From positions 1-25,506 of the forward strand of contig DATFPQ010000196.1 of NCBI GenBank assembly GCA_035264765.1: a stretch of 25,506 nucleotides of DNA. The letters run 5' to 3'. The notes beneath the pieces were generated by a model. The model saw only the letters and a list, made by a program, of their open reading frames with translations, was not told where the DNA came from and did not search any database. The stretch comes from DATFPQ01 sp035264765. GTDB taxonomy: Bacteria > Actinomycetota > Actinomycetes > Actinomycetales > Angustibacteraceae. The position numbers and the translations under genes were made by a program. This document shows positions 1 to 6,376 of this stretch, one piece after another (within the stretch, counting starts at the first letter, position 1; every line of letters starts with the position of its first letter).

Positions 1-132
1 GGACTGTTGCCGTTCGTGAACATGAACCGGCTGCACGTCGTCCCACCGTGCACGGTGAGCGACGACGAGGCCCGACTCGGCCTGAGCCTGCTGGACGAGG
101 CCCTCGCCGAGCTCGAGAGCACCCGGTCCTGA
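1..132 (+). CDS. Class III PLP-dependent aminotransferase, C-terminal fragment
   Basis: Only the last 43 codons are in the window, read in the frame that opens at base 1 and ends with TGA at 130-132. The residues include the stretch NRLHVVPPCTVSDDEA followed by an amphipathic helix, which is the usual C-terminal end of acetylornithine/GABA-type (class III) aminotransferases: 'LHVVPP' then 'SxxE' and a closing helix. The PLP lysine lies upstream of the window, so substrate cannot be inferred. An aminotransferase just upstream of purD occurs in other actinobacteria as far as I recall. A hairpin starts right after the stop. Confidence 0.7.
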   Translation, partial: GLLPFVNMNRLHVVPPCTVSDDEARLGLSLLDEALAELESTRS

Positions 133-152
133 AGCCCCCCCATCTGGGGGCT
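133..152 (+). terminator. Short GC-rich hairpin after the aminotransferase gene
   Basis: A perfect 7-bp stem (133-139 with 146-152) with a 6-nt loop begins directly after the stop codon. The following bases (GTTGG) are only weakly T-rich, so it resembles the U-tract-poor terminators common in high-GC actinobacteria. Function is inferred. Confidence 0.5.
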
Positions 153-243
153 GTTGGCCCGGCGCGGCCTCTGTCAGGCTCGCACTAGGCCGGTGCATCC
201 GGCACCCTGGGCCCGCCGTTCCCCCCCGCGGCAGGCCCTGTAC

Positions 244-289
244 CACGGAGTCCCCGAGAGCACTCCCCCTGCCTCCCGGGGACTCCGTG
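244..289. repeat. 13-bp perfect inverted repeat upstream of purD
   Basis: Arms CACGGAGTCCCCG (244-256) and CGGGGACTCCGTG (277-289) are perfectly complementary and separated by 20 nt. The element lies in the 228-bp gap between the aminotransferase fragment and purD, about 30 nt upstream of a putative purD -10. It could be a second terminator or a regulatory structure. The rest of 153-318 shows no ORF that I would call. Confidence 0.6.
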
Positions 290-318
290 CTGGCGTGGGG
301 CGTCCGGAACGGCACCGA

Positions 319-324
319 TAGGGT
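319..324 (+). promoter_or_regulatory. Putative -10 element for the purD transcript
   Basis: TAGGGT fits the actinobacterial TANNNT -10 pattern. It ends 7 nt before a GTG at 332, the geometry expected for a leaderless transcript beginning at that GTG. No convincing -35 was seen. Confidence 0.4.
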
Positions 325-331
325 TCCCGTC

Positions 332-364
332 GTGAACGGGTCCGTCGTGAAGCCGCCGTCGTGA
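332..364 (+). CDS. Putative 10-codon leader ORF coupled to purD
   Basis: GTG at 332 opens a frame encoding MNGSVVKPPS that stops with TGA at 362-364. The stop overlaps the purD GTG (361-363) as GTGA. A TANNNT hexamer (319-324) ends 7 nt upstream, so the mRNA could begin at this GTG without a 5' UTR. purD itself has no visible Shine-Dalgarno, which makes translation by coupling from this ORF plausible. The sequence alone does not show that it is translated. The leader contains no run of one regulatory amino acid, so a classical attenuator is not evident. Confidence 0.4.
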   Translation: MNGSVVKPPS

Positions 365-1635
365 GGATCCTCGTCCTCGGGTCCGGCGCCCGCGAGCACG
401 CCCTCGTCGCCGGGCTGGTCCGCGACCCGCAGGTCACGCAGGTCCTCGCCGCGCCGGGCAACCCCGGCATCGCCACCGTCGCCCGGTGCCACCGGGTGGA
501 TCTGCTGGACGGCCAGGCCGTCGCCGGACTGGCGCGCGAGCTGGAGGCCGACCTGGTCGTCGTCGGGCCGGAGGCGCCGCTGGTCGCGGGCGTCGCCGAC
601 GACGTGCGGGCCGCCGGCATCGCCTGCTTCGGTCCCTCGGCGGCTGCCGCGCGCCTTGAGGGCAGCAAGGCGTTCGCCAAGGAGGTGATGGAGCAGGCCG
701 GGGTGCCGACCGCGGCCGCGCACGTCTGCCGCGACCTGGACGCCGTCGGGCAGGCCCTCGACGCCCTCGGCGCGCCCCATGTCGTGAAGGACGACGGGCT
801 CGCGGCCGGCAAGGGCGTGGTGGTCACCGACGACCGCGAGCTGGCGCTCGCGCACGCCGCCGCCTGCCTGGGCCGGGCGCCCGGCGCGCAGGTCGTCGTC
901 GAGGAGTACCTCGACGGCCCGGAGGTCTCCCTGTTCTGCGTGACCGACGGCAGCGAGGTCGTCCCACTGGCGCCCGCGCAGGACTTCAAGCGGCTCCAGG
1001 ACGGCGACGCCGGACCCAACACCGGCGGCATGGGGGCGTACTCGCCGCTGCCGTGGGCTCCGGCCGGGCTGGTCGAGGAGGTCGTGACGCAGGTCGCACG
1101 TCCCACGGTCGACGCGATGCGCTCTCGGAGGACGCCGTTCGCCGGCCTGCTGTACGTCGGGCTCGCGCTGACCTCTCGCGGGCTGCGGGTCGTCGAGTTC
1201 AACGCGCGCTTCGGCGACCCGGAGACCCAGGTCGTCCTGTCCCGGCTCCGGACGCCACTTGCCGGGCTGCTCCGCGCGGCGGCCACCGGAGACCTTGCCG
1301 GCTTCGGGCCGCTCGACTGGTCGCCGGACGCCGCGGTGACGGTCGTGGTGGCGTCGGCCGGGTACCCGGGGATGCCGCGGACCGGTCACGCCATCGACGG
1401 ACTGGGTGAGGCCGCCGCCGTACCCGGCGCGTCGGTGCTCCACGCCGGAACGGCGACCGACGGCAGCGGCCGCGTGATCTCTGCGGGCGGGCGGGTCCTG
1501 TCCGTCGTCGGTACCGGACCGGACCTAACGGCGGCCCGGCGGACGGCGTACGAGGCGGTGTCGCACATCCGGCTGGACGGCGCGCAGTACCGGGGCGACA
1601 TCGCCCTTGCGGCCGCCGGCGTGGTGGCGTCGTGA
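361..1635 (+). CDS. purD: Phosphoribosylamine-glycine ligase (GAR synthetase)
   Basis: This cytoplasmic ATP-grasp enzyme joins glycine to 5-phosphoribosylamine, step 2 of IMP synthesis. At 424 aa it is full length. The N-terminal motif MRILVLGSGAREHAL, the ATP-grasp stretch VVKDDGLAAGKGVVV (usually VVKADGLAAGKGV), DGPEVSLFCVTDG, the loop NTGGMGAYSP and the metal/ATP site VEFNARFGDPETQ are all present in order. The GTG start gives the canonical N-terminus, with no Shine-Dalgarno but a GTGA overlap with a short upstream ORF. A further mini-ORF links its stop to purC. purB, which often lies near here in actinobacteria, is absent between purD and purC. Confidence 0.97.
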   Translation: MRILVLGSGAREHALVAGLVRDPQVTQVLAAPGNPGIATVARCHRVDLLDGQAVAGLARELEADLVVVGPEAPLVAGVADDVRAAGIACFGPSAAAARLEGSKAFAKEVMEQAGVPTAAAHVCRDLDAVGQALDALGAPHVVKDDGLAAGKGVVVTDDRELALAHAAACLGRAPGAQVVVEEYLDGPEVSLFCVTDGSEVVPLAPAQDFKRLQDGDAGPNTGGMGAYSPLPWAPAGLVEEVVTQVARPTVDAMRSRRTPFAGLLYVGLALTSRGLRVVEFNARFGDPETQVVLSRLRTPLAGLLRAAATGDLAGFGPLDWSPDAAVTVVVASAGYPGMPRTGHAIDGLGEAAAVPGASVLHAGTATDGSGRVISAGGRVLSVVGTGPDLTAARRTAYEAVSHIRLDGAQYRGDIALAAAGVVAS

Positions 1636-1677
1636 CGGGCGCCCTGAGGGGTGGCGCCGAGGCGGTGGCGTCGTGAC
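1623..1677 (+). repeat. 14-bp direct repeat spanning the purD stop and the purC start
   Basis: GGTGGCGTCGTGAC occurs exactly at 1623-1636 and again at 1664-1677, 41 bp apart. The first copy contains the purD stop, and the second contains the purC GTG. Both copies read VAS-stop in the relevant frames, suggesting a local duplication of the purD 3' end. Confidence 0.8.
1632..1676 (+). CDS. Putative 14-codon bridging mini-ORF between purD and purC
   Basis: GTG at 1632 overlaps the purD stop (GTGA, 1632-1635) and opens a frame encoding MTGALRGGAEAVAS. It ends with TGA at 1674-1676, overlapping the purC GTG at 1673 (GTGA again). Ribosomes finishing purD could therefore re-initiate here and then at purC, where only a weak purine-rich stretch lies upstream. 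The overlaps are directly visible, but translation is inferred. The arrangement may be a by-product of the 41-bp duplication at this junction. Confidence 0.35.
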   Translation: MTGALRGGAEAVAS

Positions 1678-2572
1678 CGGCGTGCCCAACCTCCCGGCGT
1701 CCGCGCCGCAGCTGCCCGGCTACCGGCACGTGTACTCCGGCAAGGTGCGGGACCTCTATGCGCCCAAGGGGGACGACTCGCACCTGCTCGTCGTGGCGAC
1801 CGACCGGATCTCGGCGTACGACCACGTGCTGGCAACGACGATCCCGGACAAGGGCCGGGTGCTGACCCAGCTGTCCCTGTGGTGGTTCGCCCAGCTCGCC
1901 GACCTGGTGCCCAACCACCTGGTGGCCGGCGCCGTGCCGGACGCGGTGGCCGACCGGGCGGTCCTGGTGCGGCGGCTGGACATGTTCCCCGTCGAGTGCG
2001 TGGCACGCGGCTACCTCACCGGCTCCGGCCTGGCGGAGTACCGCGCGGGTGGCGCGGTCTGCGGTGTGCCGCTGCCACCCGGCCTGGTGGACGGGTCGCG
2101 GCTACCCGAGCCGATCTTCACGCCGGCCACCAAGGCCGAGCTCGGGGAGCACGACGAGAACGTGACGTTCGAGCGGGTCGCGGCCACGGTGGGTGAGCCG
2201 GCGGCCGACGAGCTGCGCCGCCTCACGCTTGCCGTCTACGCACGGGCGGAACAGGTCGCCCGCGACCGCGGCATCCTGTTGGCCGACACGAAGCTGGAGT
2301 TCGGCCGCGACGCGGAGGACCGGACCGTGCTCGGCGACGAGGTGCTCACGCCGGACTCCTCGCGGTTCTGGCCGGCCGAGGAGTGGTCCCCGGGGCGCTC
2401 GCAGCCGTCCTTCGACAAGCAGGTGGTGCGCGACTGGCTCACCTCACCGGCGTCCGGCTGGGACCGCTCGGGCGATGCGCCGCCGCCTCCGCTCCCCGAC
2501 GAGGTCGTCGCGCTCACCCGGGCGCGCTACGTCGAGGCGTTCGAGCGGCTCACCGGCACGCCGTTCTCCTGA
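1673..2572 (+). CDS. purC: Phosphoribosylaminoimidazole-succinocarboxamide synthase (SAICAR synthetase)
   Basis: This enzyme ligates aspartate to CAIR with ATP, the eighth step of IMP synthesis, in the cytoplasm. The 299-aa protein carries the family motifs: YSGKVRDLY near residue 20, ATDRISAYD, LDMFPVECVARGYLTGSG, FTPATKAELGEHDENV, ILLADTKLEFG and LTPDSSRFWP. The frame is open back to 1607, but the upstream 22 residues are Arg/Trp-rich and unlike the family. GTG at 1673 gives MTGVPNLPASAPQLPGY, typical of actinobacterial PurC. It follows purD by 37 nt, bridged by a mini-ORF. A GAGGCGG stretch about 10 nt upstream is at best a weak ribosome binding site. Confidence 0.96.
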   Translation: MTGVPNLPASAPQLPGYRHVYSGKVRDLYAPKGDDSHLLVVATDRISAYDHVLATTIPDKGRVLTQLSLWWFAQLADLVPNHLVAGAVPDAVADRAVLVRRLDMFPVECVARGYLTGSGLAEYRAGGAVCGVPLPPGLVDGSRLPEPIFTPATKAELGEHDENVTFERVAATVGEPAADELRRLTLAVYARAEQVARDRGILLADTKLEFGRDAEDRTVLGDEVLTPDSSRFWPAEEWSPGRSQPSFDKQVVRDWLTSPASGWDRSGDAPPPPLPDEVVALTRARYVEAFERLTGTPFS

Positions 2573-2725
2573 CCGACACCGATCCGCGGCGCTGACCCGT
2601 ACGGGGGTCGTCGGGGCCGGCCGCTCAAGCGGGCCGCCCGGCACACCGAGACCCGGGGCAGCGGCGCCATCCCGGTCGGCCGCCGGGGCCCACACGGGTC
2701 AACCTGCTGTCGAGGAGGTGAGTCG

Positions 2726-5026
2726 GTGCTCGGAGTCTCCGCGTCCAGCTGCGCCGACACGCGCCTCCCGCGCCTGCTGGGCTGGGCGCCGTGGCTCGTG
2801 GCCGGGCTCGGCGCGCTCACGCTGCTGGCTCTGCCCGGTGGCTCGGACGGACCCCTGGTCCGGCAGGGGGTTCTCCTGCTGCTCGGCGTCTTCTTCTGCT
2901 GCCTCCTGGGCCAGCTGCTCGTCGCGGCGACCCGCCAGCGAGCCAGGCGGCTGTCGCTGCTGTTCCTTGGTATGGGAATCGTCCTGTGGGCGGCGGGCTC
3001 GGCCACGGTCACCGCCAGCCAGACGGTCAGCGCCGTAACCTTCCCGTCCCCGGGCGAGGGGCTCTTCCTGACGTCCTACCTCGGCATGGCGGCCTTCCTG
3101 CTCGTCGGCATCCCGCGCCGTACCCTGCCAGCCGCCGCCGTGTGGCTGGAGGCCGCGGTGGTGTGCTGCGCCAGCGTGTGCGTGGCGGCCTTCGTCGTCC
3201 TCACGCCGCTGTCCGGGACATTCTCCCGGGGCGGCCTGACCCTCCTGCTCGCCCTCCTGTACCCCCTGCTGGACCTCCTGCTCGGAACGGTGGTGCTCGC
3301 GCAGCTGCTGCTGCGCCAGCGCGACCGCTCGCTGGCCACCGCGCTCCTGGCCGTCGGTTTCCTGGCGCTGGCCGTCGCCGACAGCAGCTTCCTGGTGAAC
3401 CTGGCGTCCGATGACTACTCGACCAGCATGCTGCTCCAGCTGCTGTGGGGCATGAGCTTCGCCCTCGTCGTAAGTGGTGCCTGCGCCGGTGGGTCTGGTG
3501 GGACGGCGCGACCGGTCGAGCGCCAGCACACTGGACTGCTGCTCGCAGCCGCCGGCGTGGCCCTGGTGATCCTGGTCCTGCATCCGGGCGGCACGATCGG
3601 CTGGTGCGTGACGGTGCCGGCCATCGTCACGATGGTCTGCGCCGGCGCGCGACTGCTGCTGGCCCTGCGCGAGGCGCGGGGGGCGGCCGAGGCGATGCGG
3701 CTGTCGCTCACGGACGAGCTGACCAGCCTGCCCAACCGCCGGGCCCTGTTGGCCGGGACGGATGCGGCGCTGAAGGGCGACTCCGCCGTGGGGCTGCTGC
3801 TCCTGGACCTCGACGGCTTCAAGGACGTGAACGACAGCCTCGGCCACGGCGCCGGCGACGAGGTGCTGGTGGCCGTCGCGGAGCGCATGCGGACGGTCCT
3901 TGAGCCCGGGATCCTGGTGGCCCGCCTCGGCGGCGACGAGTTCGCGGTGCTCGTGACCGGCTCGGACGAGCGGCGCCTGCTGGTGCTCGCGCACCGGATC
4001 CGGGCCGCGCTCGGCGAACCGCTACGGGTGCAGACCCTGGAGCTGTCCGTGGAGGCCTCCGTGGGGATCACGGTTCGGGGGGATGCAGCAACGAGCGCCA
4101 GCGAGCTGCTGCGGCGGGCCGACATCGCGATGTACGAGGCCAAGTCGTCGGGTGCGGGCGCCCTGCTGTTCGACCCCTCACAGGACGGTCTCTCCCATCA
4201 CCGGCTGCAGCGCGGCGAGGAGCTGCGCCAGGCGATCGACATGGGGCAGCTGCGGGTCTGGTACCAGCCGCAGGTCGACAGCCGGACCGGCACCGTCGTG
4301 GCCATGGAGGCGCTGGTCCGCTGGCAGCACCCCGAGGAGGGACTGCTGTCGCCGATCGCGTTCCTGTCCGACGCCCGACGGTCCGGACTGATGCCTGCGC
4401 TCTCCGAGGCCGTGCTCGACCTGGTGCTTGCCGACGCCCGGCGGTGGGCGGACGCGGACTTCGGGTTCCGCGTGGCGCTCAACTGCGCCCCGCCTGAGCT
4501 GCTCGGTGGCCGGTTGCTGCCGCGGCTGTTCGCCGGTCTCGAGGCGCTCGACCTGCCGGGTGAGCGGCTGCTCGTCGAGGTGACCGAAGATTCGTTCTTG
4601 TCCGACCCAGAGCGTGCGCGGGACGTCCTGCACGAGCTGCGGGACCACCGGGTCCAGGCCGCAATCGACGACTACGGCACCGGGTTCTCCTCCCTCGCCT
4701 ACCTGCGCGACCTGCCGGTGCACGAGCTGAAGATGGACCGCTCCTTCGTCGCCGCGATGGCAACGGACGAACGCAGCCGGATGATCATCCAGACCACGAC
4801 CCAGATGGCCCACGCCCTCGGCATGCGGATGGTCGCCGAGGGGATCGAGGACGCGGCGACTGCGGAGGCGCTGGTGGCGCTGGGCGTCGACGTGCTGCAG
4901 GGCTACCACGTGGCGGCTCCCATGCCGGCCGACGAGGTGGCGGCGTGGGTCGGGCGCTGGTCCGTCGGGCGGCTCCCGGGCCCTTCCGAGTCGGACGGCC
5001 GGCTACCGCTCCCCAGCCAGCGCTAG
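2726..5026 (+). CDS. Membrane-anchored GGDEF-EAL protein (c-di-GMP turnover)
   Basis: Predicted bifunctional diguanylate cyclase/phosphodiesterase, 766 aa. Residues 15-315 contain about ten hydrophobic helices forming an integral membrane sensor region. A GGDEF domain follows (about 325-485) with LTDELTSLPNRRAL, LLDLDGFKDVNDSLGH and an intact GGDEF at 402-406. The RxxD inhibitory site expected just before it reads EPGI, so product inhibition is probably absent. The EAL domain (about 495-745) keeps EAL (528-530), N586, E618, DD (648-649), K669, E705 and Q725, so it should be catalytically competent. The GTG start has a strong GAGGAGG (2712-2718) 7 nt upstream. The 3' end overlaps the convergent acyltransferase gene by 24 bp. 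The input signal is unknown. Confidence 0.93.
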   Translation: MLGVSASSCADTRLPRLLGWAPWLVAGLGALTLLALPGGSDGPLVRQGVLLLLGVFFCCLLGQLLVAATRQRARRLSLLFLGMGIVLWAAGSATVTASQTVSAVTFPSPGEGLFLTSYLGMAAFLLVGIPRRTLPAAAVWLEAAVVCCASVCVAAFVVLTPLSGTFSRGGLTLLLALLYPLLDLLLGTVVLAQLLLRQRDRSLATALLAVGFLALAVADSSFLVNLASDDYSTSMLLQLLWGMSFALVVSGACAGGSGGTARPVERQHTGLLLAAAGVALVILVLHPGGTIGWCVTVPAIVTMVCAGARLLLALREARGAAEAMRLSLTDELTSLPNRRALLAGTDAALKGDSAVGLLLLDLDGFKDVNDSLGHGAGDEVLVAVAERMRTVLEPGILVARLGGDEFAVLVTGSDERRLLVLAHRIRAALGEPLRVQTLELSVEASVGITVRGDAATSASELLRRADIAMYEAKSSGAGALLFDPSQDGLSHHRLQRGEELRQAIDMGQLRVWYQPQVDSRTGTVVAMEALVRWQHPEEGLLSPIAFLSDARRSGLMPALSEAVLDLVLADARRWADADFGFRVALNCAPPELLGGRLLPRLFAGLEALDLPGERLLVEVTEDSFLSDPERARDVLHELRDHRVQAAIDDYGTGFSSLAYLRDLPVHELKMDRSFVAAMATDERSRMIIQTTTQMAHALGMRMVAEGIEDAATAEALVALGVDVLQGYHVAAPMPADEVAAWVGRWSVGRLPGPSESDGRLPLPSQR

Positions 5027-5794
5027 CCCGTTGGTCAGGTTCAGAGCGTCCACTGTCACATCGGCCGGCCACATTCCCAGCAGGTCGAGCTGCCCGGCCG
5101 GGCCGAGCGGCCTCGCCCCGGACTGAAGCCGGAAGGCCTCCTCCGGAGGCACCGCAACGCCGTCGAGCCCGGAGCCGAGCGTGACGAGGCGGTAGGCGTC
5201 CGGAAAGTGCCGCCGTTGGTGCTCCACCATCGCGGTGATGTGGGCGTACACCGGTGTACTGGCGCTCGACCCGAGATACGAGGCTGTTGTGGTCCCGGGC
5301 AGGGCCCGGGTCTGGACGCCGACCGAGCTCAGCAGCCGCCGCACGCGCTCGTCCAGAACAGCGACGAACGACGTCATCCGGTTGACCCGGACCGCCGTGA
5401 GCAGCCCGTGGTACAGCGCGAGCGACAGCTCGGCGCGGCCGGCGGTGCGCCCACGGACGCCCAGCGTGGCCACCTCCACCGTGGACCTGAGGTTCATCCC
5501 GACCGCCGCGGCCGCCTGGCCGCCGTTCACGCGCCAGGGCTCCCTGCCGAGGTCGGCCAGCGTCTTCAGGCCGGCCCGGCCACCGGGCACGAGCATGCGC
5601 GCCGCGCCGATGACCTCGTCGTCGCGGTCGGCCAGCGCCACGAACACTGAGCTGTCCTCGTAGGGGCCGTACTCCTCGGCCAGCTGCTCACCGGTGTTGC
5701 CGTACCACCGCAGGAAGACCTCGGCCTCGCACTCGCGCGCCGACTCGAGCAGGTCGTCCTGGACGTCGAACAGCAGGCGGACCTGCGGCCCCAT
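5003..5794 (-). CDS. LuxI/FeeM-like N-acyltransferase (GNAT fold)
   Basis: A 263-aa protein of unknown substrate. The N-terminal half resembles acyl-homoserine-lactone synthases and FeeM-type N-acyl-amino-acid synthases: an AEVFLRWYGN stretch (24-33), VFVALADRDDEVIGAARML (50-68) with the family's conserved Arg, and STVEVATLGV (104-113) where these enzymes have a conserved Glu. The LuxI Glu-x-x-Arg pair is not complete here (T110 instead of Arg), so a true homoserine-lactone product is doubtful. A C-terminal extension (about 215-263) is unassigned. ATG at 5794 shares one base with the upstream gene's stop (TGATG), implying coupled translation. Known relatives transfer acyl groups from ACP to amino-group substrates; the role here is inferred. 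Confidence 0.6.
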   Translation of the reverse strand: MGPQVRLLFDVQDDLLESARECEAEVFLRWYGNTGEQLAEEYGPYEDSSVFVALADRDDEVIGAARMLVPGGRAGLKTLADLGREPWRVNGGQAAAAVGMNLRSTVEVATLGVRGRTAGRAELSLALYHGLLTAVRVNRMTSFVAVLDERVRRLLSSVGVQTRALPGTTTASYLGSSASTPVYAHITAMVEHQRRHFPDAYRLVTLGSGLDGVAVPPEEAFRLQSGARPLGPAGQLDLLGMWPADVTVDALNLTNGLALAGER

Positions 5795-6135
5795 CAGAAC
5801 GCCTTGCAGACGACGTCGGTCGCGTCGAACCACTCGCGGGTGAGCTCGACCACCGCGTCCGCCGAGAACGGCTTGCAGGCGTAGACGTCGACGCTGAAGA
5901 ACAGCCTCGGGACGTCCCAGGCGTAGAAGTGCGCCCCCGACGTCTCCCAGTGGATCCAGCCGGCCCAGCCGTACAAGGGGGACTGGTGCGTCACCGGCTC
6001 GGTCAGCTCGATCATGTCGATGGCCTTGGACAGCTGCGACAGGTAGTCGCGGATCGACGCGGCGTCGATCGGCTGGGGGCACAGGCCCTCAACGACCAGA
6101 CGCTGCCGGTGGATCTCAGGAGCCAGGTCTCGCAC
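5794..6135 (-). CDS. Atypical S-adenosylmethionine-decarboxylase-like protein
   Basis: A 113-aa protein resembling prokaryotic pyruvoyl-dependent AdoMet decarboxylases, which are about the same length. An N-terminal beta strand (RLVVEG) is followed by a helix and the diagnostic block WETSGAHFYAWDVPRLFF (63-80), then SVDVYACKPFSADA (81-94). Ser66 aligns with the residue that becomes the pyruvoyl group and Cys87 with the catalytic Cys of canonical enzymes. The Glu-Ser-His context is Thr-Ser-Gly, and the processing His five residues after the Ser is Tyr71. It therefore belongs to a divergent branch whose substrate may not be SAM. GTG at 6135 has GGAGAG 5 nt upstream. The frame continues further upstream, but those residues look non-coding. 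It is coupled by TGATG to the acyltransferase gene. Confidence 0.6.
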   Translation of the reverse strand: MRDLAPEIHRQRLVVEGLCPQPIDAASIRDYLSQLSKAIDMIELTEPVTHQSPLYGWAGWIHWETSGAHFYAWDVPRLFFSVDVYACKPFSADAVVELTREWFDATDVVCKAF

Positions 6136-6252
6136 GTTCTCTCCGTTCGCGGGTCCCAGGGCCGCCCCGGGATCACAGGAATGCTGGCAGCGCTTTCGGG
6201 CGGTTCGGACCGGGTCGCCCGGTGTGCCCTCCAATGAGGCAGGCCTGTGACA

Positions 6253-6282
6253 TTGCGTATTGCTAGCATCACTGCATGTAGT
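6253..6282 (+). promoter_or_regulatory. Candidate promoter/operator in the divergent spacer
   Basis: Within the 241-bp spacer between the divergent genes at 6135 (-) and 6377 (+), this AT-richer patch has TTGCGT (6253-6258), an 18-nt gap and TGTAGT (6277-6282), a moderate -35/-10 pair for the plus-strand gene. It also contains the perfect palindrome TGCTAGCA (6261-6268) and the near-palindrome ACTGCATGTAGT (6271-6282). Regulator binding is inferred. Confidence 0.35.
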
Positions 6283-6376
6283 CAGCGGACGTTCTACGGC
6301 GTCCTGGCGCTCCGACCGGCTCTGGACGAGGGAGTCGGCAGGGGTGGACCATCTACGCCAAGCCTGGAGGTGAGCC

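Noticed and set aside
2699..3994. 431-codon open frame on the minus strand
   Set aside because: It is antisense to the GGDEF-EAL gene, and its translation is low-complexity Gln/Glu/Arg/Gly-rich, as expected from the complement of a high-GC gene.
5795..5970. Extension of the acyltransferase frame further upstream on the minus strand
   Set aside because: Those residues are Arg/Leu-rich and antisense-like. The ATG at 5794 overlapping the preceding stop is the better start.
6012..6272. 86-codon minus-strand frame overlapping the decarboxylase-like gene
   Set aside because: It is in a different frame from the family-like residues and has no ribosome binding site.
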